Below, in pieces: positions 7,248 to 16,617 of a DNA stretch of 32,546 bases. The stretch is from NCBI GenBank assembly GCA_015067585.1, contig SVMC01000021.1, forward strand, positions 1-32,546. The letters run 5' to 3'. How positions within the stretch are numbered: position 1 is the first letter of the stretch; the number at the start of each line of letters is the position of its first letter. The translations under genes and the position numbers were made by a program. The notes under the pieces were generated by a model. It was not told the origin of the DNA. It searched no databases and saw only the letters and a program-made list of their open reading frames with translations. The stretch is from Oscillospiraceae bacterium (lineage in GTDB: Bacteria > Bacillota > Clostridia > Oscillospirales > Oscillospiraceae).

Positions 7248-7400
7248 TTACATCGACAGATTTTGCTGCTGCGCCGCGTTTACGAGATCCCGGGGCAAGG
7301 GGGCACCCATTCGGCGGTTTTCCATGCCGTTGCCGGAGGCACCTGCGTTGATCTGCGGCAGCTTGGGATCACGAATTTCCCATTTTTCTTTTTCTTCCAT
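7248..7400 (-). CDS. Small hypothetical protein (50 residues)
   Basis: This short frame runs from ATG 7400 to TAA 7248. It begins MEEKEKWEIRDPKLPQINAG and ends LVNAAQQQNLSM. It is hydrophilic and has no cysteine, signal peptide or membrane segment. A GGGGTGAT sequence a few bases upstream could act as ribosome site. It lies 39 bases after the LysM/GH18 hydrolase gene on the same strand and is followed by a hairpin, which supports co-transcription with the hydrolase. I do not recognise it. A small sporulation-associated protein is a guess from context only. Confidence 0.55.
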   Translation of the reverse strand: MEEKEKWEIRDPKLPQINAGASGNGMENRRMGAPLPRDLVNAAQQQNLSM

Positions 7401-7439
7401 GCGATCACCCCGGCATTAGTGTTCCGCCCCGGGGCAAAA

Positions 7440-8720
7440 TCATGCGCCCTTTAATATCTCAAACATGGCGCTCAGCAGGCTGAAGCCCACCGCAAAGGGC
7501 CGCATATAATTCCAGAAGCCAATGCCCCGCATTCCGTACTCGTTGACAAGGTTATATTTTGCCATGGTGCTGCGGGCATCTTCAAACCATACTTCATGGG
7601 CAGTGCCGTCTTTCGTGTAGGTGAACCACGGAGTCTGAGCGGTTTCATCATAGGCGATCTCCGCACCGTTTCGCACCGCCAATGCCACCGCTTCCTCATT
7701 GGAAATGGATCTTGCGCGAGAGTTGCCTGCTTCAAAGGGCAGGGTCCAGTCGTAGCCGTAATTGGGGAAGCCTAACAGCATTTTCTCCCTTGGCATTTGG
7801 GTCACCGCGAAGTCCAGCACCCGCCGGACTGCGTTGATGGGAGCCACCGCCATGGGCGGACCATAGGTATAGCCCCATTCATAGGTCATCAGCAGAACCG
7901 CATCGGAGCTTTCCGCCAATGCCCGGTAGTCATGCCCCTCATAGAGCAGACCCGGCTGCGTTTCTGAAGTCTTGGGGGCCAGCGCTGTGATGAGGGGATA
8001 GCCGAGGGCATTCACCCCGGCACGAAGCTGGGCAGCGAAATCCGCATAAGGTGCCGCGTTCTCTTTCCCCAGAAATTCAAAGTCCAGATCCAGACCACGA
8101 TATCCCCGTGCCTCGATCACCCGCAGCACTTCCTGCACGTTTTCGTTCTGAAGGGCAGCGTTTGCCAGCAGGGAAGTGCCCCGTGCGGTGGAGAAGGTGC
8201 CATCCTCCGTGAGGGTGGAAAGGTGCATCAGGGGCGCAGCATCGTATTGCCTCGCCAGCGCAATCAGCGGCCCATCCTCTAAGGGAACCAGACCGCCATC
8301 TTCCCGGATGCCGTAGGTAAAGGGTGTCAGATAGGTGGTGTAGGGGAGGATGGCCCGGAGAATTTCCGGATCAACGAAGGGATAGGCATAGCCGTTCACC
8401 TCAATTTGCCTCTGCGGGGCATCCCGATAGCGGAGCACTAAGGTCTGCCCGGGATAGATCCGGTCACGACCGCCCAGACCGGGGTTGTTCTGCCAAAGGG
8501 TCATGAGCGGGATGCCGGTATTCCGGGAAATGGAGGAAAGGGTGTCCCCCTCCCGTACGGTATAAATCTGCGTTGGTTCTAAAATCAGAAGGCTCTGCCC
8601 CACCGCCAGCGCATAGGGCGGGCGCAGGCCGTTCCACCCGGCGATCAGTCCCACGGCAGTGCCATAATCCTGCGCAATGCCGTAAAGGGTCTGCCCGGGG
8701 GTCACAACATGGATCGTCAT
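7440..8720 (-). CDS. LysM/GH18 spore cortex hydrolase (SleL/YaaH-like)
   Basis: This 426-residue protein has two LysM peptidoglycan-binding domains (about 3-47 and 52-97, the second starting YTVREGDTLSSISRNTGIP) followed by a glycoside hydrolase family 18 domain (about 108-426). The catalytic DxDxE is DLDFE at 211-215, with Glu215 as the expected proton donor. Downstream (beta/alpha)8 motifs include LMTYEWGYTYGPPMA and LLGFPNYGYDW. This layout matches Bacillus SleL/YaaH, an N-acetylglucosaminidase that degrades spore cortex fragments at germination. As in that family there is no signal peptide, since the protein is made in the mother cell. GGAGGTGAT precedes the ATG. It probably leads a small operon with the two tiny genes downstream. 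Confidence 0.88.
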   Translation of the reverse strand: MTIHVVTPGQTLYGIAQDYGTAVGLIAGWNGLRPPYALAVGQSLLILEPTQIYTVREGDTLSSISRNTGIPLMTLWQNNPGLGGRDRIYPGQTLVLRYRDAPQRQIEVNGYAYPFVDPEILRAILPYTTYLTPFTYGIREDGGLVPLEDGPLIALARQYDAAPLMHLSTLTEDGTFSTARGTSLLANAALQNENVQEVLRVIEARGYRGLDLDFEFLGKENAAPYADFAAQLRAGVNALGYPLITALAPKTSETQPGLLYEGHDYRALAESSDAVLLMTYEWGYTYGPPMAVAPINAVRRVLDFAVTQMPREKMLLGFPNYGYDWTLPFEAGNSRARSISNEEAVALAVRNGAEIAYDETAQTPWFTYTKDGTAHEVWFEDARSTMAKYNLVNEYGMRGIGFWNYMRPFAVGFSLLSAMFEILKGA

Positions 8721-8785
8721 ACCATCACCTCCCGGGATTTTATGCGCGCCTTGACCGGGATATGTTGGTTTTTCCCTGTGCGCCC

Positions 8786-8814
8786 TTGCAATCAGACTAA
8801 AAAAATGTTAAAAT
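8786..8814 (+). promoter_or_regulatory. Sigma-A-type promoter for the miaB-mutS run
   Basis: TTGCAA (8786-8791), a 17-base spacer and TAAAAT (8809-8814) lie about 50 bases upstream of the miaB start. Confidence 0.75.
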
Positions 8815-8863
8815 ACTATTTTGAAGAATAGTCCCTAAATGGACAACGCAGGAGGAAACCCCT

Positions 8864-10270
8864 TTGGAAACTCGCACCATCATCATCACCCCGGAGCAGA
8901 TGCACGCGCAGGACGGCTATTGCCAGCGCATTCGTGAACTGTGGTCTCAGCGGGGCATCACCCCCACCGCCTATGTGGAAACCTACGGCTGTCAGCAGAA
9001 TGAGGCGGATTCCGAGCAGATTCGCGGCCTTTTGGAGAACTGCGGCTACAGCATCTGCAATCAGGCCGAGGGCGCGGATGTTGTCGTATTCAATACCTGT
9101 GCCATTCGTGAGCACGCGGAGCAGCGCGTGTTCGGCAATCTCGGCGCCCTGACCCATACCAAGCGCCGCCATCCCAGCCAGAAGATCTTCCTCTGCGGCT
9201 GCATGGCAGGACAGGAGCATGTTGCCCAGCGCATTCGCCGCAGCTATCCCCATGTGGATGTGTGCTTCAACCCCCATCACCTGTGGCAGGTGCCGGAGTA
9301 TCTCTGGCGGGTTTTGAACCGCAAGGAGCGGGTGTTCGCCACGGAGGAAGTGCCCGGCGTCATTGCCGAGGGTCTGCCCCAGCGAAGAGAGGGCAAGATC
9401 AAGGCTTGGGTGTCTATCATGTATGGCTGCAATAACTTCTGCTCCTACTGCATCGTGCCCTATGTCCGCGGCCGTGAACGCAGCCGCAAGCCGGAGGATG
9501 TCATCCGGGAATGCAGGTACCTCATCGAAGCAGGCTATAAGGACATCACCCTCTTGGGTCAGAATGTCAATTCCTACGGCAAGGATCTTGGCCTTGGCGT
9601 GGATTTTGCGGATCTCCTGGCAGAAATTGCACAGATTCCAGGGGAATTCACCCTTCGCTTCATGACTTCCCATCCCAAGGATGCCAGCTTCAAGCTGTTT
9701 GATACCATGTCGAAATATCCCAACATTGCCCACCATTTCCACCTTCCCGTCCAGTCCGGCAATGACCGGATTCTGAAGGAAATGAACCGCCATTATGACC
9801 GGGCACAGTACCTGAAGTTAGTGGAATACGGCAGAAGTGTCATGCCGGACATCGTCTTTACCTCTGATATTATTGTCGGCTTCCCCGGAGAGACGGAGGA
9901 AGAATTTGAAGATACCCTGAGCCTTTGCGATCAGGTGCGCTATGACGCCCTGTTCACCTTTATCTACTCTCCCCGCAAGGGCACTCCGGCAGCTTCCATG
10001 CCGGACCCCACCCCTAAGGAGGAGAAAAATCGCCGTTTCGACCGGCTGTTAGACCTGCAGAATCGCATCAGCATGGAAAAGCACCGCGACTATGTGGGCA
10101 AGACCGTCCGGGTCTTAGTGGACGGCACCGACGGCGACCTGCTGACCGGAAGGACCGATGGCGGCCGTCTGGTACGGCTTCCCGGTGACCCCGAAAAACT
10201 GATGGGGCAGTTTATCCCCGTCCATATCACCGGCTGCACCACCTGGTCCCTCACCGGCGAGCCGGTATAA
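8864..10270 (+). CDS. miaB: tRNA-2-methylthio-N6-dimethylallyladenosine synthase
   Basis: This 468-residue radical-SAM methylthiotransferase adds the 2-methylthio group to i6A37 in tRNAs that read codons starting with U. The UPF0004 domain holds one iron-sulfur cluster with Cys43 (ETYGCQQNEAD), Cys79 (NTCAIREHAEQRV) and Cys113 (CGCMAG). The radical-SAM CxxxCxxC is at 189-196 (YGCNNFCSYC). A TRAM domain forms the end (about 400-465). Its substrate is made by MiaA, encoded in the same run. The start is a TTG eight bases after AGGAGG. The nearby ATG at 8839 is out of frame. It is the first gene of the cluster and has its own promoter. Confidence 0.95.
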   Translation: METRTIIITPEQMHAQDGYCQRIRELWSQRGITPTAYVETYGCQQNEADSEQIRGLLENCGYSICNQAEGADVVVFNTCAIREHAEQRVFGNLGALTHTKRRHPSQKIFLCGCMAGQEHVAQRIRRSYPHVDVCFNPHHLWQVPEYLWRVLNRKERVFATEEVPGVIAEGLPQRREGKIKAWVSIMYGCNNFCSYCIVPYVRGRERSRKPEDVIRECRYLIEAGYKDITLLGQNVNSYGKDLGLGVDFADLLAEIAQIPGEFTLRFMTSHPKDASFKLFDTMSKYPNIAHHFHLPVQSGNDRILKEMNRHYDRAQYLKLVEYGRSVMPDIVFTSDIIVGFPGETEEEFEDTLSLCDQVRYDALFTFIYSPRKGTPAASMPDPTPKEEKNRRFDRLLDLQNRISMEKHRDYVGKTVRVLVDGTDGDLLTGRTDGGRLVRLPGDPEKLMGQFIPVHITGCTTWSLTGEPV

Positions 10271-10291
10271 GCTTGAGAGAGGAGGAGAATC

Positions 10292-12874
10292 ATGGCAGAA
10301 CTGACCCCCATGATGCGGCAGTATTTTGAAATCAAAGAGCGCAACCGGGATTGCATTTTGTTTTTCCGCCTGGGCGATTTCTATGAAATGTTTGCCGAGG
10401 ATGCCAAGCTGGCAGCCAAAGAGCTGGAGCTGACCCTCACCACCCGGGATAAGAAGAATAAGGCCGAGGGAGAGGACTATATCCCCATGTGCGGCATTCC
10501 CTACCACTCCTCCGAGGGCTATATCGCCCGCCTCATCGCCAAGGGGTATAAGGTCGCCATCTGTGAGCAGACGGAGGATCCCGCCCAGGCCAAGGGTCTG
10601 GTGCGGCGGGAGATCGTCCGTGTGGTCACCCCCGGCGCCCTGACGGAAAGCTCCATGCTGGAGGAAAGCCGCAACAATTACATGGCCAGCCTCTTTGGAG
10701 ATAAGGAGCGCTGCGGTCTGTGCTTCTGCGATATCTCCACCGGCGCATTCTATGCCACGGCCCTTCCCTCCGAGGACGAGGCCATCATCTCCGAGTTGGG
10801 CAGATTCTCCCCCACGGAGATCATTCTCGGCGGCGAGATGACCAAGCGCCTTATGATCCGTGAGGCCCTGCATGAGCGGCTGCACTGCTGCATCAGCGAG
10901 GCGATCCCCGAGGAATGCACCCCCAAGGCCTGCCGGGAGGAACTCACCGGTCATTTCAGAAAAACGATAGAGGAACTGGGACTTTCGGATGCACCCTACA
11001 CCGCCATTGCGGCAGGCGCTCTGCTGCTGACCCTGCGGACGGTGCAGCGGTCTGAGCTGAGCCATATCCGAAATCTTGATTTTTACCGCTCCAACCGCTT
11101 TATGGAGCTGGATCTCAATGCCCGCCGCAATTTAGAGTTGACCGAAACCCTTCGGGGGCGGGATAAGCGGGGCACACTTCTGTGGGTGCTGGATAAGACC
11201 AAGACCGCCATGGGTACCCGTATGCTGCGAAGCTGGCTGGATCTTCCTCTGCTGCAGCCGGATCAAATCGAAAGACGACTTGACAGCGTAGAGGAGCTTT
11301 GCTCCAATATGATCCTGCGGGAGGAGCTGGCGCAGCTTCTGTCCACTGTCAGCGACTTAGAGCGCATCATTTCCCGCATCGTCTCCGGCACTGCCAACTG
11401 CCGTGACTTTAACTCCTTCGCCTCCGGCTGCGCCGCACTGCCCGCCATCCGCTTCCAGCTGGAAGCCTGCGGCTCCGCCATGCTCTCCGAACTGCGGGAG
11501 CAGCTGGACCCTATGGAGGATCTGAAGGCAATGATCGATGCCGCCATTGATGACAATCCTCCCTTTACGGTGCGGGAAGGCGGCATGATCCGGGAAGGCT
11601 ACAGCGCCGAGCTGGATGAACTGAGAAGGATCATGAACGGCGGCACGGATCTTCTTGCAGAGATCGCCGCCCGGGAACGGGAAAAAACCGGCATCCGCAA
11701 CCTGAAAGTTGGCTATAACCGGGTGTTCGGCTATTATATTGAAGTCAGCAAGGGCCAGATCGATCTGGTACCTGATACCTACATCCGCAAGCAGACCCTT
11801 GCAAACAACGAGCGCTATATCACCCAGGAACTCAAGGAGCTTGAAAACACCATTCTCAATGCCAGGGAGCATGCCTGCGCGCTGGAGTACCGCATCTATT
11901 GCCGGCTGCGTGACCACTTTGCTGCCCAGGCCCTGCGGGTGCAGCGCACCGCCCAGGCCATCGCCGGAGTGGATGCTCTGCAGAGCTTGGCCTGCGTGGC
12001 CTGCGCCAATAATTACTGCCGACCCACTGTGGACAAGAGCTGCGAGATCCGCATTCGGGATGGCCGTCATCCCGTGGTGGAGAAGATGCTGCGCCACAGC
12101 CTGTTCGTGCCCAATGACACCGACCTTGGTGTGGACAGCAGCACCGTTGCCATCATCACCGGCCCCAATATGGCGGGCAAATCCACTTATATGCGTCAGG
12201 TGGCCCTCATCACCCTGATGGCCCAGGTAGGAAGCTTTGTGCCTGCCGCATCTGCCCACATCGGTGTGACCGACCGGATCTTTACCCGCATCGGCGCATC
12301 CGATGACCTTGCCTCCGGCCGATCCACCTTCATGGTGGAGATGTCTGAGGTGGCAGAGCTGCTGCGCTGCGGTACGGCCCGCTCTTTGCTGATCCTCGAT
12401 GAGATCGGCAGAGGCACCTCCACCTTTGATGGTATGGCCATCGCCCGGGCGGTGCTGGAGTATGTGGCAGACCCCCAAAAGCTGGGAGCACGCACCCTGT
12501 TCGCCACCCATTATCATGAGCTTGCCGACATTGAGCAGCAGCTTCCCAATGTGAAGAACTATAACATTGCCGTGAAGAAGCGGGGCGAGGAAATGATCTT
12601 CCTCCGCAAGATCGTGCCCGGCGCGGTGGATGACTCCTACGGCGTGGAGGTGGCCCGTCTGGCGGGCCTGCCGGAGCAGGTGATCGCCCGCAGCCGTCAG
12701 ATTTTGGCGGAATTAGAGGCGGGAGAAAAGCCTGCTTCCACCAAAACGGCGGTCTATACTCAGCCGGAACCCACCCCGGATGCCATCCGTACCCAGCTTC
12801 AGGATCTGTGTGTGGAGACCCTGACCCCCATTGAGGCATTGAATGTTCTCTACCAACTCAAGCAGCAGCTTTGA
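10292..12874 (+). CDS. mutS: DNA mismatch repair protein MutS
   Basis: At 860 residues this is a full-length MutS1, which recognises mismatches and recruits MutL. The mismatch-wedging Phe-x-Glu motif is present as GDFYEMF (Phe30, Glu32). The ABC-type ATPase has Walker A GPNMAGKST at about 624-632, Walker B LLILDEIGRGTST near 699-712, and the FATHYHEL switch. The connector and lever domains fill the middle, and the C-terminal tail is short. AGGAGGAG precedes the ATG, 21 bases after miaB. The gene continues into a CPBP protease gene and mutL. All motifs needed for activity are intact. Confidence 0.97.
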   Translation: MAELTPMMRQYFEIKERNRDCILFFRLGDFYEMFAEDAKLAAKELELTLTTRDKKNKAEGEDYIPMCGIPYHSSEGYIARLIAKGYKVAICEQTEDPAQAKGLVRREIVRVVTPGALTESSMLEESRNNYMASLFGDKERCGLCFCDISTGAFYATALPSEDEAIISELGRFSPTEIILGGEMTKRLMIREALHERLHCCISEAIPEECTPKACREELTGHFRKTIEELGLSDAPYTAIAAGALLLTLRTVQRSELSHIRNLDFYRSNRFMELDLNARRNLELTETLRGRDKRGTLLWVLDKTKTAMGTRMLRSWLDLPLLQPDQIERRLDSVEELCSNMILREELAQLLSTVSDLERIISRIVSGTANCRDFNSFASGCAALPAIRFQLEACGSAMLSELREQLDPMEDLKAMIDAAIDDNPPFTVREGGMIREGYSAELDELRRIMNGGTDLLAEIAAREREKTGIRNLKVGYNRVFGYYIEVSKGQIDLVPDTYIRKQTLANNERYITQELKELENTILNAREHACALEYRIYCRLRDHFAAQALRVQRTAQAIAGVDALQSLACVACANNYCRPTVDKSCEIRIRDGRHPVVEKMLRHSLFVPNDTDLGVDSSTVAIITGPNMAGKSTYMRQVALITLMAQVGSFVPAASAHIGVTDRIFTRIGASDDLASGRSTFMVEMSEVAELLRCGTARSLLILDEIGRGTSTFDGMAIARAVLEYVADPQKLGARTLFATHYHELADIEQQLPNVKNYNIAVKKRGEEMIFLRKIVPGAVDDSYGVEVARLAGLPEQVIARSRQILAELEAGEKPASTKTAVYTQPEPTPDAIRTQLQDLCVETLTPIEALNVLYQLKQQL

Positions 12875-12896
12875 TTTGCAAAGAAAGGAGACTGCG

Positions 12897-13631
12897 ATGT
12901 ATCCTGAACCTGTACCTGCCATTATCCTGCCGGACCGAAAAGAAAAAATTGCCGGCTGGATCTATCTGCCCTTTTATTTTCTGATTCTTCAGTTGATCCT
13001 GCTTGTCATCATCAGCTATGCGGCTTCGCTGCTTGATATTTCCGCGGATAATATGACACTCACGGTCCATCTGAATTTTATCTACGGTCTGATCAACTTC
13101 TGCTTTGCAGCCATTGCCTTCCGGCGCTATCTTGTGCGCTCTGCCCGGCAGATCCCCAAGTTTGTGGGCCGCTTCTTTGGCGCGTTGTTCGGCGGCTTCG
13201 CCATTTATATGTTTGGCAATATGGTGATGGGGCTAATTACCCAGATCATTTCTCCTGCCATGGAGAATGTCAACGATGCCAATATCGAGGCCATGCTGAG
13301 CGGCGGCACCCTTGAGATCGTGATCTTTACGGTGATCTTTGCTCCGCTGGCAGAGGAAGTGCTGTTCCGAGGTCTGATCTTTACCTCTTTGCGGACCCGC
13401 AGCCGGATCTTGGCTTACATCGTTACCATTGTGATATTTTCCGCCATTCATGTGCTGGGTTACATCGGCACGGAATCGGCACTGAGTATTTTCCTGAGCT
13501 TTATTCAGTATTTTCCCGCCAGCTTTGCCCTGATCTGGGCAATGGAATTTAGCGGCAGCATCTGGGCCAGCATCGGCGTCCATACCCTTGCCAACGGGTT
13601 TTCCATGCTCATGATGCTGCTGGTAGCCTGA
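12897..13631 (+). CDS. CPBP-family intramembrane metalloprotease
   Basis: This 244-residue membrane protein has about six to seven hydrophobic segments. It carries the CPBP/Abi (type II CAAX prenyl endopeptidase-like) motifs: EExxxR as LAEEVLFRGL (Glu153, Glu154, Arg158) and FxxxH as FSAIH (His185), expected to bind zinc within the membrane. The open frame extends into the end of mutS, but ATG 12897 follows AAGGAG at proper spacing and 22 bases past the mutS stop. Family roles range from bacteriocin immunity to membrane protein processing, and nothing here fixes the substrate. Its place between mutS and mutL, with tight spacing on both sides, argues for co-transcription rather than shared function. 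Confidence 0.9.
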   Translation: MYPEPVPAIILPDRKEKIAGWIYLPFYFLILQLILLVIISYAASLLDISADNMTLTVHLNFIYGLINFCFAAIAFRRYLVRSARQIPKFVGRFFGALFGGFAIYMFGNMVMGLITQIISPAMENVNDANIEAMLSGGTLEIVIFTVIFAPLAEEVLFRGLIFTSLRTRSRILAYIVTIVIFSAIHVLGYIGTESALSIFLSFIQYFPASFALIWAMEFSGSIWASIGVHTLANGFSMLMMLLVA

Positions 13632-13646
13632 GGAGGGGAGCAGATT

Positions 13647-15587
13647 ATGGCAAAAATCGCACAATTGTCTCCCCATGTGGCGGACCTGATCGCCGCCGGT
13701 GAGGTGGTGGAGCGGCCTGCCTCCGTGGTGAAGGAGCTTCTGGAAAATGCCATCGATGCGGGCGCAAAGCGCATCACCGTGGAGATCCAGAACGGCGGCA
13801 TGACCTTCCTTCGCATCACCGATGACGGCTGCGGCATGGCCCCGGAGGATGCGGAGATTGCCTTCCTGCGCCACGCCACCTCCAAGCTCCGCAAAAAGGA
13901 GGACTTGGAGGCCATCGGCACACTTGGCTTCCGTGGGGAAGCACTGGCTGCCATTGCGGCAGTATCGAAAATCGACCTGATGACCCGTGAGGCGGAGCGC
14001 CCCCTTGGCATCAGCCTGCATCTGGAGGCGGGAAAAATTCTCTCCCGCAGGGAAGCGGGCTGCCCGGCGGGTACTACCATCATTGTGCGGGATCTGTTCT
14101 ATAATACTCCTGCCCGCATGAAATTCATGAAGCGGGACAGCACCGAGGGCGCTGCCGTGTTTGCCGCGGTGCAGAAGCAGGCGGTGGCCCATCCGGATAT
14201 CGCCATGCGCTTCCTGCGGGACGGCAGGGAAGACCTGTCCACTTCCGGCGACGGCAAGCTGCTCAGCGCCATCTACAGTGTCTTTGGCCGCCAGACCGCT
14301 TTGGAAATGGTGGAATTAGAGTCCAAATGGGAAAAGACCCGGGTGCATGGCTATATTTCCAAGCCAACTGCTTCCCGTGGCAACCGAAACTACCAAATTT
14401 TCTTCGTCAACGGACGATATGTGAAATCCCCCCTTCTCAGCGCGGCTTTGGAGGAGGCATATAAGAATCAGATGATGACCGGGCGCTTCCCCGCCTGTGT
14501 GCTGGAGCTGACCATGCCCCTTGGGGCGGTGGATGTGAACATTCACCCCGCCAAGACGGAAGTGAAGTTCTTAAATGAGCGGGATGCCTATGACTGCGTC
14601 TATTACGGCGCCATGTCCTCGTTAAACCGGCTCTCCGGCAAGGTGGATGCCAAGCTGCCCACCCCGCCCCAGCCGCAACCCGCCGCCCCCGCGGCCATGC
14701 CCGTGAAGCGGGCAGCACCCCCTGCGGCGGCAAAGCCCATCAAGCGGGAGGAGCCTTTCTTCCGCACCATGAGCGCGGAGGAATTCCGCACCGTGATGAA
14801 AGCGCCTCCCGCTGCACCCAATTCCGCAGTGGTGAAGGAAATGCTGGAAGAGCTTTCCCGGAAGCCTGCGGAAAAGGGGAAGGAAATGCCCGCCCCCAAG
14901 CAGGAAAAGAAGGAGAAACCCATCGCGGCAAAGCAGGAAGCACCAAAACAGGAGAAACCTGCGGCAGCACCTCCTGCTCCTGTTGAGCCGGAGCAGACTG
15001 CCATGGAGCTGCCGGAAGCAGCCTCTTACCGCATCATCGGCGAAGCCTTTGACACCTATTTCATGGTGGAAGAAGGGGATGAGCTCTATCTGATCGACAA
15101 GCACGCCGCCCATGAGCGGATCTTATTTGAAAAGCTGCGGGGAAATCAGACCCCCATCATGTCCCAAACCTTGGTAACGCCTATGGCCTGCGCCCTTGCC
15201 CGGGAGGAAGCGGATGCGGTATTGCAGCATCGTGACCTGCTTGGCCGCTGCGGCTTTGGCATAGAGGAAGGGGGGAATGGCGACATTCTTCTGCGGGAGA
15301 TCCCTGCGGATATTGACGCCGCCGATGCCAGAGAGAGCCTGTCCCAGCTGGCTGCCCGCCTGCAGGAGGGCCGCCGCACAGAGCCTGAGGAACTGCGGGA
15401 CGAGCTACTGCACACCGTTGCCTGCAAAGCGGCAATCAAGGCCGGCTGGCACACCGATCCCATCGAGCGGGAGGCGCTGGTGCGGCAGGTATTGGAGCGG
15501 GAGGACCTGAAATACTGTCCCCACGGCAGACCCATCTGCGTCCGCCTCACAAAAAAGCAGATCGAGCGGCAGTTCGGCCGCACATAA
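13647..15587 (+). CDS. mutL: DNA mismatch repair endonuclease MutL
   Basis: This 646-residue protein is the MutS partner. The GHKL ATPase motifs lie in the first 110 residues (ENAIDAGAKRI, DDGCGM, GTLGFRGEAL). A long Pro/Ala/Lys-rich linker spans about 335-450. The C-terminal dimerisation/nuclease domain has the metal-site motif as DKHAAHERILFE near 484, ACKAAIKAGW, CPHGRP near 624 and a final ERQFGR. These are the signs of the endonuclease form found in bacteria without MutH. The usual Gln in DQHA is Lys here. AGGAGGGGAG precedes the ATG, 15 bases after the protease gene. Confidence 0.96.
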   Translation: MAKIAQLSPHVADLIAAGEVVERPASVVKELLENAIDAGAKRITVEIQNGGMTFLRITDDGCGMAPEDAEIAFLRHATSKLRKKEDLEAIGTLGFRGEALAAIAAVSKIDLMTREAERPLGISLHLEAGKILSRREAGCPAGTTIIVRDLFYNTPARMKFMKRDSTEGAAVFAAVQKQAVAHPDIAMRFLRDGREDLSTSGDGKLLSAIYSVFGRQTALEMVELESKWEKTRVHGYISKPTASRGNRNYQIFFVNGRYVKSPLLSAALEEAYKNQMMTGRFPACVLELTMPLGAVDVNIHPAKTEVKFLNERDAYDCVYYGAMSSLNRLSGKVDAKLPTPPQPQPAAPAAMPVKRAAPPAAAKPIKREEPFFRTMSAEEFRTVMKAPPAAPNSAVVKEMLEELSRKPAEKGKEMPAPKQEKKEKPIAAKQEAPKQEKPAAAPPAPVEPEQTAMELPEAASYRIIGEAFDTYFMVEEGDELYLIDKHAAHERILFEKLRGNQTPIMSQTLVTPMACALAREEADAVLQHRDLLGRCGFGIEEGGNGDILLREIPADIDAADARESLSQLAARLQEGRRTEPEELRDELLHTVACKAAIKAGWHTDPIEREALVRQVLEREDLKYCPHGRPICVRLTKKQIERQFGRT

Positions 15588-15611
15588 CATACATGGAAAA
15601 GGAGTACAGGA

Positions 15612-16586
15612 ATGGATCGTATGATTTGCATCACCGGGCCCACGGCCACGGGAAAGACCCGGCTGGCGGTGGCCCTTGCACAGCTGCTTGACGGCGAGAT
15701 CATCTCCTGTGACTCCATGCAGCTCTACCGCGGTATGGACATCGGCACCGCCAAGGTGACGGCGGAGGAAGCGCAGGGCATCGTGCATCACATGATCGAT
15801 GTGGCAGGCCCGGAGGAAGCCTTTTCCGTGGGTCGCTTCTGCGAAGAGGCAGGCCCCATTGCAGAGGATATCATTGCCAGAGGAAAGACCGCCATTTTGG
15901 CGGGCGGTACCGGACTTTATATGGATGCCTTGGTGCTGGGCCGCAGCTTTGCCCCCTTCCCCACCACGGGAAAGCGGGAAATGCTGGAAGAACTGGCAGA
16001 TACCGAGGGCATCGGCGCGGTGCAGATGCTGCTGCGCCAGTGCGACCCGGAGGCTGCCGCGCGCCTGCATCCCGGTGACCGCCGGCGCATCATCCGTGCG
16101 GTGGAGATCTATCTGGAAACCGGTCAGAGCATGACAGAGCATGACCGTCAGACCAGGATGATCCCGCCCCGCTGGGATCCCGTATGGATCGCCCTCAATT
16201 ATGCCGACCGGGCCGACCTCTACCGGCGCATCGACCGCCGGGTGGATGAAATGATCGAAAACGGTCTGGAGCGGGAGCTGGAAGATCTGATGGCCTCCGG
16301 CGTCCCTGCCGATGCCACCAGCCTGCAGGCCATTGGCTATAAGGAGCTGATCTGCGCCCGCAGGGGAGAGATGAGCCGGGAAGAGGCCATCGATCGGATC
16401 AAGCAGCTTTCCCGCAACTATGCCAAGCGGCAGCTTACCTGGCTGCGGAAGAATCCGCAGCTCCACTGGATCACCCTGCCCTCCGCACCGAAGTTTCCGG
16501 CGGTGTATCAAGAGGCGGTGCAGATTCTGAAAGAAGCAGATTTTCCCTGCGCGGAGAGGTTATTTTCCGAAGCCGCGACGGAATAA
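15612..16586 (+). CDS. miaA: tRNA dimethylallyltransferase
   Basis: This 324-residue enzyme transfers dimethylallyl from DMAPP to A37 of tRNAs reading UNN codons, giving the i6A that MiaB then thiomethylates. The P-loop GPTATGKT is at 9-16. It is followed by SCDSMQLYRGMDIGTAK, the GGTGLYMDAL segment and the HPGDRRRIIRAVEIY motif, all standard for MiaA. Length is normal. AAAGGAG precedes the ATG, 24 bases after mutL. The miaA-hfq order matches the well-known enterobacterial mutL-miaA-hfq arrangement. Confidence 0.96.
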   Translation: MDRMICITGPTATGKTRLAVALAQLLDGEIISCDSMQLYRGMDIGTAKVTAEEAQGIVHHMIDVAGPEEAFSVGRFCEEAGPIAEDIIARGKTAILAGGTGLYMDALVLGRSFAPFPTTGKREMLEELADTEGIGAVQMLLRQCDPEAAARLHPGDRRRIIRAVEIYLETGQSMTEHDRQTRMIPPRWDPVWIALNYADRADLYRRIDRRVDEMIENGLERELEDLMASGVPADATSLQAIGYKELICARRGEMSREEAIDRIKQLSRNYAKRQLTWLRKNPQLHWITLPSAPKFPAVYQEAVQILKEADFPCAERLFSEAATE

Positions 16587-16617
16587 GACAAATTTCGCAG
16601 AATCAAATTGGTAAAAT

